A DNA stretch of 8,037 nucleotides, taken from CAYMJK01 sp043101635 (GTDB taxonomy: Bacteria > Planctomycetota > Phycisphaerae > Phycisphaerales > UBA1924). The position numbers were made by a program, and so were the translations under genes. Of this stretch, positions 1-5,490 are shown one piece after another. The stretch spans positions 1 to 8,037 of the forward strand of contig JBICIE010000130.1 of the NCBI GenBank assembly GCA_043101635.1, written 5' to 3'. The notes under the pieces are model-generated. The model ran no database searches and was not told the DNA's origin. It saw only the letters and a list, made by a program, of their open reading frames with translations. Numbering within the stretch: the first letter of the stretch is position 1; every line of letters starts with the position of its first letter.

Positions 1-507
1 CTCGCCGGTGAGTTCTGCCATCTGCCGGAAGCTGAGCTGCCCGTGGTGGCGCAGCTCCACGACTTCCCGGTCCGCCGGGCTGAGCTGGTCCAGCGCCCGG
101 CGCAGGGCCTCCAGGCCCTCGGACGGCCCGGCCGGCTCGTCCCGCCCGGCCAGGGCGCCGAGCGCCTGCGGCTCGGTCGGTATGGCCTGCCGCCGCCGGC
201 GGCGGATCTCGTCGCGCAGCCGGTTCATCGCGACCCGGAACAGCCACGACTCGAACCGCCCACGCTCGGTGTACTGGCCGTCGCCCAGCTTCTGGGCGAC
301 CGTCACGAACACGGACTGGGTGATTTCCTCGGCCATCTCAGGGTCACGGCAGCGGCTCTGCGTCAATGCGAAGATGCGCCGGGCGTACCGCTCGACGATC
401 TGCTCCCATGCCGCGCCATCCCCGCGCGCCGCCTGCGCGAGAATCGAGGCCAGTTCGTCCTCAGGCCCCGGCGCAGTTTCGGGTGGGTCCACGGGCAAGG
501 TCAGCAT
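1..507 (-). CDS. ECF-type RNA polymerase sigma factor, C-terminus cut by window edge
   Basis: Sigma-70 family (ECF) transcription initiation factor that would direct core RNA polymerase to a specific promoter set. The 169 visible residues start at the ATG at 507-505. Region 2 spans about residues 20-105, with 'EQIVERYARRIFALTQ' and 'EEITQSVFVTVAQKL' (core-binding and -10 recognition helices) and 'WLFRVAMNRLRDEIRRRRR' at 88-106. A linker rich in Gly, Ala, Pro and Glu follows. Region 4 starts near residue 134 with 'LDQLSPADREVVELRHHG' and 'SFRQMAELTGE', where the window ends inside the helix-turn-helix. There is no clear Shine-Dalgarno in front of the ATG, and the nearest in-frame alternative (GTG at about 579) lies inside the divergent inverted repeat. 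It is divergent from the DUF4286-like gene. No anti-sigma gene is visible because the downstream side is off the window. Family assignment is firm; the regulon is unknown. Confidence 0.93.
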   Translation of the reverse strand, partial: MLTLPVDPPETAPGPEDELASILAQAARGDGAAWEQIVERYARRIFALTQSRCRDPEMAEEITQSVFVTVAQKLGDGQYTERGRFESWLFRVAMNRLRDEIRRRRRQAIPTEPQALGALAGRDEPAGPSEGLEALRRALDQLSPADREVVELRHHGQLSFRQMAELTGE

Positions 508-558
508 CCACAGGGTAAACGGCCGGGAGCAGGCCCCATTGCCGACGCCGGCCCGTCC

Positions 559-578
559 TGTTCGGTACGATCCGAACA
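559..578. promoter_or_regulatory. 20-bp inverted repeat in divergent promoter region (candidate operator and -10)
   Basis: Arms TGTTCGG (559-565) and CCGAACA (572-578) are perfect 7-bp reverse complements around the centre TACGAT (566-571). The element ends one base before the ATG at 580. The centre also resembles a -10 hexamer (four of six matches to TATAAT). If used, transcription would begin at or next to the ATG, giving a leaderless mRNA, which fits the lack of any Shine-Dalgarno there. A -35 is weak: CCGACG at 542-547 keeps only the GAC core, with an 18-bp spacer. The inverted repeat is seen directly; operator or promoter function is inference. Confidence 0.45.
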
Positions 579-579
579 C

Positions 580-891
580 ATGAGCCAGATCGCCTACACC
601 GTCACGGCGACTCTTCCGGACCGGGCTACGGCAGAAGCCTACATCCAGTGGCTCCGCGAAGGCCACATGCAGCAGGTGATCGATGGCGGGGCCCTCTCCG
701 GCCAGGCGTTCCTTCTCGAGGGCGATGGCCCGCACGTGCGCGTCGAATCACGCTACATCTTCCCGGACCGGGAGGCCTTCAACGCCTACGAGCGGACCAC
801 CGCCCCCGCGCTGCGGGCCGATGGCCAGCGCCGCTTCGGCCAGACCCCGGGGGTCAGCTTCGAACGCCGCATTGGCCAGGTGCTGACCTGA
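580..891 (+). CDS. DUF4286-like small protein
   Basis: A 103-residue soluble protein of unknown biochemical role. The sequence matches the DUF4286 pattern as I know it: an N-terminal strand 'IAYTVTATL', then 'AEAYIQWLREGHMQQVI' (the W-L-x-x-H-M helix, residues 18-34), a central strand 'VRVESRYIF', and the C-terminal 'REAFNAYERTTAPALRADG' and 'RRFG' segments (64-86). This suggests a compact alpha/beta, dimeric ferredoxin-like fold. Length is normal for the family. The ATG at 580 was chosen because homology begins there; the frame is open upstream to 43, but that stretch is antisense to the sigma gene. There is no Shine-Dalgarno, and the start abuts an inverted repeat, so leaderless translation is possible. 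The gap to the downstream sigma gene is 89 bp, so cotranscription is possible but not certain. No catalytic residues can be named. Confidence 0.85.
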   Translation: MSQIAYTVTATLPDRATAEAYIQWLREGHMQQVIDGGALSGQAFLLEGDGPHVRVESRYIFPDREAFNAYERTTAPALRADGQRRFGQTPGVSFERRIGQVLT

Positions 892-922
892 GCGACCCCG
901 GCCCGGCATCACCCGTACAGTC

Positions 923-984
923 CCCTGAGGCGGGAATCCGGCGGTGGTCCCGGTCCGGCCGAACCCTGAGGCGTCCGGACGTGG
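923..984 (+). repeat. Imperfect duplication of the sigma gene's ribosome-binding/start region
   Basis: CCCTGAGGCG occurs at 923-932 and again at 964-973. Each copy is followed by TCCGG and then GTGG (first copy 944-947, second copy 981-984). The second copy supplies the TGAGG Shine-Dalgarno and the GTG start of the ECF sigma gene. The first copy offers an equivalent GTG at 944 in another frame, which opens 18 codons and stops at TGA 998-1000, overlapping the sigma start. The repeat is seen directly; a leader-peptide role is only a possibility, because the Shine-Dalgarno to GTG gap in the first copy is long (13 nt). Confidence 0.4.
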
Positions 985-1592
985 ATCAGCGCAGCGATGA
1001 GAAACTGCTCGAGGCGTACCGGCGCGGCGACCTTGGCGCGTTCCGTCTGCTCATTGAGCGTTATCAGACCGACCTGCTTCGATTCCTCACCCGCCTGACC
1101 GGCGACCGCCAGTCCGCCGAGGATGTCTTCCAGGAGACCTTTCTCCAGGTCCATCTCTTTGCCGACAGTTTCGACACTTCCCGCCGCTTCAAACCGTGGG
1201 TTTTCACGATCGCGGCGAACAAAGCACGGGACCTTCTACGTAAGAAGGTGCGCCGGCAGGCGGTCCCGCTGTCGGCCCCGGTCCGAGGCGAAGCTGAGTC
1301 CGGGATGAGTTACGTGGACCTGATGGAGATCGACGTACCGGCTCCTGATGCGAGCCTGGATGACCAGGAGCGAGACGCCCTGGTGCAGAAGGCGGTCGAG
1401 GCGATGTCGCCGCCCTTGCGCGAGATTCTGCTGCTGGCGTATTTTCAGCGCCTCAGCTACGCCCAGGTGGCGGAGGAACTCGGCATCCCGCTCGGCACGG
1501 TCAAGAGCCGACTGCACGCCGCGGTGGCGTCGTTCGCGAGAGAGTGGAAGCGGCTGACCCGTGAGTCCTCGGCAAGATCCGAGACGTCGTAG
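981..1592 (+). CDS. ECF-type RNA polymerase sigma factor
   Basis: A complete 203-residue alternative sigma factor. Region 2 covers about residues 15-92: 'FRLLIERYQTDLLRFLTRLT' (21-40), 'AEDVFQETFLQVHLFADSF' (46-64, core-binding helix), then 'FKPWVFTIAANKARDLLRKK' (70-89, -10 recognition). Region 4 covers about 133-192: 'AMSPPLREILLLAYFQRLSY' (141-160) and the helix-turn-helix 'YAQVAEELGIPLGTVKSRLH' (160-179) for -35 binding. No extra C-terminal domain is present. The GTG start follows TGAGG (967-971) with a 9-nt spacer; longer reading-frame extensions upstream have no ribosome-binding site and overlap the DUF4286-like gene. The next gene begins 4 nt after the stop, so the two are almost surely cotranscribed, which is typical of a sigma factor and its regulator. 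A weak promoter candidate, GCGACC (892-897) with TACAGT (916-921) at 18-bp spacing, lies in the upstream gap. Confidence 0.94.
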   Translation: MDQRSDEKLLEAYRRGDLGAFRLLIERYQTDLLRFLTRLTGDRQSAEDVFQETFLQVHLFADSFDTSRRFKPWVFTIAANKARDLLRKKVRRQAVPLSAPVRGEAESGMSYVDLMEIDVPAPDASLDDQERDALVQKAVEAMSPPLREILLLAYFQRLSYAQVAEELGIPLGTVKSRLHAAVASFAREWKRLTRESSARSETS

Positions 1593-1596
1593 GGAG

Positions 1597-2781
1597 ATGG
1601 CGTTGACAGGCGACGAAGTCTCACTGGATACCGAGTCGACAGCAGCGATCGAAGCGCTCGTCGAGGCGGGATTCGATCCGGCCCGTGTTCCCGCCGCCCG
1701 GCGCGACCAGGCGCAGAAGATCGCAGATCTGCTGGCAACCTTGCACGCCGGCTCGTTCGAGCCCGACCCGGCCCTCACCGATGTCATCATGGCCCGCATC
1801 GAGCGGTCCGCCGAGCCCGTCTTCCCGGAACTGACGCCCGCCGACCACGCGGCCCTGGAAGCGCTGGTCATGCACGGCTTCGAGCCGTCGCGCGTCCCGA
1901 ACGCCCTGCGCCCGCGGGCCGAGCGGCACCGCGCTCTGGCAGACCTCGTCAGCGGCGGCGCCTCCATCGGCGCCGACGGCCTCGTGGATCGCACGCTCGC
2001 CGCCGTCCAGCGCCAGATCGACCAGGAGGCCGATCGCATGCGCCTGGAGTCGCGCCGCGGCTCCTGGGCCAGCATGCGGCTGGCTGACGTCCTCTCCGTC
2101 GCGGCGATGCTCCTGATCGGCGTGGCCATTGTCTGGCCGCTGGTCACCTCCCTGCGCGAAAGCCAGCAGCAGGCCCTGTGCTTCAGCCGCGTCGGCGCCA
2201 TGGCCGGCGCCTTCGGCAGCTACGCCATGAGCGCTGCCGACGCCCTCCCGGTCGCCGCCGGCTCCGTCGCCGAGGGCGTCTGGTGGGATGTCGGGCGCGA
2301 GGGCCGCTCCAACTCCGCCAACCTGTTCCTCCTCGCCCCGACCGGCTTCCTGACGGTCGGCGACATGGCCTGCCCCGGCAATCCCGAGGCCCGCACCGCC
2401 GACGCCACCCCGGGCGAGCGCGACTGGTCCAGCTTCGACGAGGTCTCATTCAGCTACCAGCACGCCGACACCGCGTCGGCGAACACCTGGCGGACCGGCC
2501 GCTTCGTCGTCCTCGCCGATCGCTCCCCGATCACCGTCCTCAACCGCCAGGGACAGCCCGCCCCGGCCGAGGCCAACAGCCTGAACCACCGCCAGGCCGG
2601 CCAGCGCGTCCTGATGAGCGACGGCAGCGCCCAGTGGCTCACCAGCCCCCTCGTCGACGGCGACAACATCTGGCTGCCCGAGCTGGTCGAGCGCGTCATC
2701 GACAACATGCGAACCGGCGCCCCCCTCCTCCACGGCCTCGAGAAGCCCGCTTCCCCCTCCGACGCAATGCTGGTTCCGTAG
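1597..2781 (+). CDS. Membrane protein with duplicated N-terminal module and prepilin-like H-x-DG outer domain; putative anti-sigma factor
   Basis: A 394-residue protein in three parts. Residues 15-73 and 84-142 are two copies of one module at a constant 69-residue offset: 'ALVEAGFDPARVP' against 'ALVMHGFEPSRVP', then 'LTDVIMARIER' against 'LVDRTLAAVQR'. A single transmembrane helix covers about 162-186. The outer part resembles the prepilin-type H-x9-DG style of Planctomycetota: 'CFSRVGAMAGAFGSYAMSAA' and 'DALP' (195-218), 'NLFLLAPTGFLTVGDMACP' (242-260), 'FSYQ' (285-288), and 'HRQAGQRVLMSDGS' (331-344) with 'DNIWLP' after it. H331 is ten residues from the DG rather than nine. Position 4 nt after an ECF sigma gene and the inside-to-outside layout suggest a membrane-tethered anti-sigma factor or sensor; this is inference, as no zinc-finger HxxxCxxC motif is present. 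Start: AGGGAG (1591-1596) directly abuts the ATG at 1597 and sits 6 nt before an in-frame TTG at 1603, so TTG may be the real start. A GTG at 1561 would overlap the sigma gene. Confidence 0.85.
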   Translation: MALTGDEVSLDTESTAAIEALVEAGFDPARVPAARRDQAQKIADLLATLHAGSFEPDPALTDVIMARIERSAEPVFPELTPADHAALEALVMHGFEPSRVPNALRPRAERHRALADLVSGGASIGADGLVDRTLAAVQRQIDQEADRMRLESRRGSWASMRLADVLSVAAMLLIGVAIVWPLVTSLRESQQQALCFSRVGAMAGAFGSYAMSAADALPVAAGSVAEGVWWDVGREGRSNSANLFLLAPTGFLTVGDMACPGNPEARTADATPGERDWSSFDEVSFSYQHADTASANTWRTGRFVVLADRSPITVLNRQGQPAPAEANSLNHRQAGQRVLMSDGSAQWLTSPLVDGDNIWLPELVERVIDNMRTGAPLLHGLEKPASPSDAMLVP

Positions 2782-2803
2782 CCGCCCGATTGCCGCCCGC
2801 CGC

Positions 2804-2832
2804 TTGCTGCGACCCCCTGCCACGTCTACTGT
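2804..2832 (+). promoter_or_regulatory. Candidate sigma-70-type promoter for rpmI-rplT
   Basis: TTGCTG (2804-2809) and TACTGT (2827-2832) are separated by exactly 17 bp in the 96-bp gap before rpmI. Each hexamer matches its consensus at three of six positions. Position and spacing are right, but the match is weak and would be expected by chance in some gaps. Confidence 0.3.
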
Positions 2833-2836
2833 TTCG

Positions 2837-2863
2837 GCCCCCCGCGCCCGGCGGGCCGGGGGC
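2837..2863 (+). promoter_or_regulatory. GC-rich hairpin in the rpmI 5' leader
   Basis: GCCCCC (2837-2842) pairs with GGGGGC (2858-2863), and inside it GCCC (2846-2849) pairs with GGGC (2853-2856), leaving small internal gaps. The hairpin ends right before AGGAG (2864-2868), the Shine-Dalgarno for rpmI. In Escherichia coli and Bacillus subtilis this operon is controlled through structured leaders (L20 binding or attenuation). A comparable role here is inference, and a terminator of the upstream gene is the other reading, although no T-run follows. Confidence 0.35.
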
Positions 2864-2877
2864 AGGAGCCAGGCGTC

Positions 2878-3174
2878 ATGCCCAAGACCAAGTCCCACAA
2901 GGGGATCCTCAAGCGGGTCCGCATCTCCAAGACCGGCAAGGTCCGCCACAAGTCGGCCTACTTCAAGCACCTGCGCTCCCACAAGAGCGGCAAGCGCCTG
3001 CGTCATCTCCGCCAGGATCCCTACATGGCCAGCCCGGACGCCAAGCGTCTTGAGAAGCTGCTGTTCCGGCGCCTGCGCGGGCGCAACGCCCCCAAGGCGT
3101 CCATCCGGCGCAGCCCGTCGCCCGAGCAGCGCCGGGCCATGCGAGAGGCGAAGAAGGAGTCTGCGTCGGCCTGA
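2878..3174 (+). CDS. rpmI: 50S ribosomal protein L35 (bL35) with C-terminal extension
   Basis: Structural protein of the large ribosomal subunit. Residues 1-65 are a standard bL35: 'MPKTKSHKGILKRVRISKTG' at the N-terminus, then 'HLRSHKSGKRLRHLRQDPYM' (31-50) and 'DAKRLEKLLF' (54-63), with the usual very high Lys/Arg content for rRNA contact. The family is normally about 64-66 residues. This protein has 98, the extra 33 or so being a basic tail with 'RRLRGRNAPKASIRRSPSPE' (64-83) and an Arg/Lys/Glu-rich end. The ATG has AGGAG 9 nt upstream. rplT follows after a 120-bp gap, giving the conserved rpmI-rplT pair. The usual upstream partner infC is not adjacent: the sigma/membrane-protein unit is there instead. 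Confidence 0.97.
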   Translation: MPKTKSHKGILKRVRISKTGKVRHKSAYFKHLRSHKSGKRLRHLRQDPYMASPDAKRLEKLLFRRLRGRNAPKASIRRSPSPEQRRAMREAKKESASA

Positions 3175-3186
3175 GGCCGCTGCGCC

Positions 3187-3202
3187 CGGCCGTCCGCGGC
3201 CG
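3187..3202 (+). promoter_or_regulatory. Hairpin in the rpmI-rplT spacer
   Basis: CGGCCG (3187-3192) and CGGCCG (3197-3202) form a 6-bp stem around TCCG, 12 nt after the rpmI stop. The 120-bp spacer (3175-3294) is long for two ribosomal protein genes in one operon and could hold an RNA element, but nothing else in it is clear apart from the rplT Shine-Dalgarno AGGGAG (3282-3287). At this GC content a 6-bp stem may be fortuitous. Confidence 0.2.
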
Positions 3203-3294
3203 TCAGATAGAAGCACCCAAGCCGTCCGCCGGGCCCAAGCCGGCCAGCCCGACCGTAAAGCGCGGGCCGCCCCGTTCGGACAGGGAGTTGATCG

Positions 3295-3669
3295 ATGCCA
3301 AGAGTTCGCAAGGGCGCAGCCCGCACCCAGGCCCGCAAGAAGCTCCTCCGTGAAGCCCGCGGCTACTACGGCGCCCGCGGCAATCACAAGTACCTCGCCC
3401 GCAACGCCGTCATGCGCGGACGCGCCTTCGCCTACGCCCACCGGCGCAAGCGCAAGCGCGACATGCGCAGCCTCTGGATCACACGCATCACCGCCGCCTG
3501 CCGCATGCGCGGCACGCGCTACAGCGCCTTCATGAACGGCCTGCGCAACGCCGGCGTGATCCTCAACCGCAAGATGCTCAGCCAGATCGCCATCGAGGAG
3601 CCGCAGGTCTTCGATGACCTGGCGAAGCTGGCCGCCGAGGCCAGCCGCGCGGTCCCCGCCAAGGCCTGA
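3295..3669 (+). CDS. rplT: 50S ribosomal protein L20 (bL20)
   Basis: Large-subunit protein that binds 23S rRNA directly and is needed for early 50S assembly; in some bacteria it also represses its own operon. The 124 residues align over the full family length: 'MPRVRKGAARTQARKKLLRE' (1-20), 'ARGYYGARGNHKYLARNAVM' (21-40), 'YAHRRKRKRDMRSLWITRIT' (47-66), then the globular C-terminal RNA-binding domain with 'RYSAFMNGLRNAGVILNRKM' (75-94) and 'LSQIAIEEPQVFDDLAKLA' (95-113). The ATG has AGGGAG (3282-3287) with a 7-nt spacer. It closes the rpmI-rplT unit and converges on the ureohydrolase gene, whose stop codon lies 26-28 bp beyond the rplT stop. Confidence 0.99.
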   Translation: MPRVRKGAARTQARKKLLREARGYYGARGNHKYLARNAVMRGRAFAYAHRRKRKRDMRSLWITRITAACRMRGTRYSAFMNGLRNAGVILNRKMLSQIAIEEPQVFDDLAKLAAEASRAVPAKA

Positions 3670-3676
3670 GTTGTGC

Positions 3677-3700
3677 CACTGACGTGCTTTGACGTCAGTG
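3677..3700. terminator. Perfect 9-bp hairpin between convergent rplT and speB (candidate bidirectional terminator)
   Basis: CACTGACGT (3677-3685) and ACGTCAGTG (3692-3700) are perfect reverse complements with a 6-nt loop. The hairpin starts 8 bp after the rplT stop, and its right arm contains the speB stop codon (3695-3697). Neither strand shows a T-run after the stem, so it is not a classic intrinsic terminator, which is usual in high-GC genomes. Symmetry and position support service in both directions. Confidence 0.65.
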
Positions 3701-4717
3701 CTCAGCCGCCGAGGTAATCGCCGCCCCGCACAGCCGATAGAGCACGCGCGCCCCGACATTCGCGTCCCACTCCGGCGCGTGCCGCCCCGCGCCGGGGCAG
3801 ACCTCCACGAGGTCGAAGCCCACGATCGTGCGCCCGGATTCCGCCAGCTTCGCCAGCAGCAGCGACAGCTCCCGGAAGCTCAGCCCGCCGGGCACGGGCG
3901 TTCCCGTGTTCGGGCACAGCGACGGATCGAGGCCGTCGATGTCCACGGAGACGTGCACGCGCTGTGGCAGCGCTGCGAGGATCTCCTCGCACAGCGCGCC
4001 CCACGCCTGGCCAGCCGCGAAGCGGTCGAACAGGTCATCATCGAAGAACGTCGTGACGCGGCCTGATTCCGTCGCGCAGCGCAGCTCGCCGTCGCTGTAG
4101 TCGCGGATCCCGACCTGCACGAGCCGCTCGATGCTTGGCGCCATCTCCAGCGCGTTGTGCATGATCGAGGCGTGGGAATAGCGAAAGCCCTCGTACGCCT
4201 CGCGCAGGTCCATGTGGGCGTCGATCTGCAGCACGCCGATCGGGCCCGTCGCGCAGCTCGCCTCAATGGCGCCCAGCGAGACGCTGTGCTCGCCGCCGAT
4301 CACGCCGCAGAGGCGCCCATCGGCCAGCGCGCCGGCCGCAAACGCCCGTACCGTCTCGCGCACGAGTTCCCCCGCGCTGTCGACCTGATCCAGCGCCTCG
4401 GCGTCGTCGGGTCCCGCGCCGCCGGCCTCGATGATCGGCGCGGCGAACTCGCGGGCCCGCCGGGACAGGGCCGCGATGCGCTCATCGTGCGGCGCCATCC
4501 AGATGCCGGCCTCGTAGATGTTGCCGAAGCGGTGATCCCGCAGGTCCACCTGCATCGACGCCGCCCGGATCGCCTCCGGCCCTGCGGCGGTACCGGCCCG
4601 GTACGAGGTCGTCGCGTCGAACGGGACGCCCAGCAGGACGACTCGGGCGTCCTGGCGTGTGTGCGGCAGGCCGAAGACGCCCCCGCCGATCGCGGGCCCA
4701 TCTGGATCGAAGGTCAT
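3695..4717 (-). CDS. speB: Agmatinase-family ureohydrolase
   Basis: A manganese-dependent hydrolase of the arginase/agmatinase superfamily, 340 residues, cytoplasmic. These enzymes split a guanidino group to release urea; agmatinase makes putrescine from agmatine. All six expected metal ligands are visible: H144 in 'GGEHS', D166, H168 and D170 in 'DAHMDLR', D259 and D261 in 'SVDIDGLDPS'. Also present are 'SHAS' (181-184), 'PNTGTPVPGG' (269-278) and the substrate-side E305 in 'FDLVEVCPG'. The end 'EWDANVGARVLYRLCG' (316-331) and an insert around residues 98-115 differ from the Escherichia coli enzyme, so the substrate could be another guanidino compound. The ATG at 4717 is preceded by GAGGAG about 6 nt away. 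The gene is divergent from the membrane-protein gene with only about 40 bp between starts, and converges on rplT. No speA or other polyamine gene lies in the window. Family sure, exact substrate and symbol less so. Confidence 0.9.
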   Translation of the reverse strand: MTFDPDGPAIGGGVFGLPHTRQDARVVLLGVPFDATTSYRAGTAAGPEAIRAASMQVDLRDHRFGNIYEAGIWMAPHDERIAALSRRAREFAAPIIEAGGAGPDDAEALDQVDSAGELVRETVRAFAAGALADGRLCGVIGGEHSVSLGAIEASCATGPIGVLQIDAHMDLREAYEGFRYSHASIMHNALEMAPSIERLVQVGIRDYSDGELRCATESGRVTTFFDDDLFDRFAAGQAWGALCEEILAALPQRVHVSVDIDGLDPSLCPNTGTPVPGGLSFRELSLLLAKLAESGRTIVGFDLVEVCPGAGRHAPEWDANVGARVLYRLCGAAITSAAEH

Positions 4718-4758
4718 GGCTGGCTCCTCGGCTTGCGGCGAAGACGTAGGGTATGGGC

Positions 4759-5490
4759 ATGGGTGATCCCGAGACCCCAGATCCCCGCAAGCCCGTGCGG
4801 CCCGAGCCGTATGACGTCGGCCCGCCCGAGGAGCTGCGCGAGCCGGCCCGCCCCAAGGGAAGGCTCGACGAGCCCGGGCTGCTGGAGGACTTCGACGAGG
4901 ACGCCGATTTCTCGGTGGACCCGGAGGTCGACGCGGCCATCCTCGCCGGCGCCGAGGCGCGGCCCGCCGAACCCGCGCCGAAACGGTCGGAGCCGCCGCG
5001 GACCGGTCCGCCGCTGGTGCAGGCCGGCAAGACGCCCGACCGCGTCTGGCTTGCGATCGCTGGCGTGCTGCTGTTGGTCGCGATCACCGAGACGCTGATC
5101 TGGGCTCCCGGCGCCCGGCCCGCCCGCGTCGGGCTCACGATCTACGGCGCGATCGTCAATACCGGCCTCGGTCTGGCAGCGATCTACCTCGCCGGGCGGC
5201 TGCTGGAGCGGCCGCTGGGCGCCTTTGAGCGCGCCGGGGCCCGCGTGGCGCTGGCGGCGTGTCTGGCCCAGGTCGGCACGCAATTGCAACTGACGCTGAT
5301 CGGTACGGTGGACAACCGGATCGAGGAACTCGCGATCGCCGCCGCGGCGTACGCGCTGGCCCTGTGGGCGCTGTTCCGCTGGGATGCGCGCACGCTCGGC
5401 GTGGTGCTCGGGCTGCACTTCCTGGGCTGGCTGGCCATCCAGACCGGGGCGTCGCTGCAGAGTTGTGCCGCGGCCGCCGGCTCGGGTTGA
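4759..5490 (+). CDS. Five-helix membrane protein of unknown function
   Basis: I do not recognise a family. The 243-residue protein has two halves. Residues 1-95 are acidic, rich in Pro and Glu and probably disordered ('LDEPGLLEDFDEDADFSVD' near 36-54). Residues 96-236 hold about five hydrophobic segments: 'VWLAIAGVLLLVAITETLIW', 'VGLTIYGAIVNTGLGLAAIY', 'ARVALAACLAQVGTQLQLTL', 'LAIAAAAYALALWALF' and 'TLGVVLGLHFLGWLAIQTGA'. There is no signal peptide and no visible catalytic motif. Two ATGs compete, 4753 and 4759; 4759 is chosen because AGGG (4748-4751) is 7 nt from it but only 1 nt from 4753. It is divergent from speB with a very short shared upstream region. The transporter gene starts 73 bp downstream on the same strand, so a two-gene unit is possible. 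A membrane-anchored accessory or regulatory protein fits the layout, but that is a guess. Confidence 0.82.
   Translation: MGDPETPDPRKPVRPEPYDVGPPEELREPARPKGRLDEPGLLEDFDEDADFSVDPEVDAAILAGAEARPAEPAPKRSEPPRTGPPLVQAGKTPDRVWLAIAGVLLLVAITETLIWAPGARPARVGLTIYGAIVNTGLGLAAIYLAGRLLERPLGAFERAGARVALAACLAQVGTQLQLTLIGTVDNRIEELAIAAAAYALALWALFRWDARTLGVVLGLHFLGWLAIQTGASLQSCAAAAGSG

Noticed and set aside
43..579. Upstream extension of the DUF4286-like frame
   Set aside because: Antisense to a clear ECF sigma gene; homology starts at the ATG at 580.
648..980. Upstream extension of the ECF sigma frame
   Set aside because: Overlaps the DUF4286-like gene in another frame; GTG 981 has a good Shine-Dalgarno and matches normal ECF length.
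2446..3759. 437-codon open frame on the minus strand
   Set aside because: Antisense to the end of the putative anti-sigma gene, rpmI and rplT, which are certain. The product has no recognisable motif.
4157..5098. 313-codon plus-strand frame over speB
   Set aside because: Antisense to the ureohydrolase, whose catalytic residues are all visible; the product is Arg-rich without motif.
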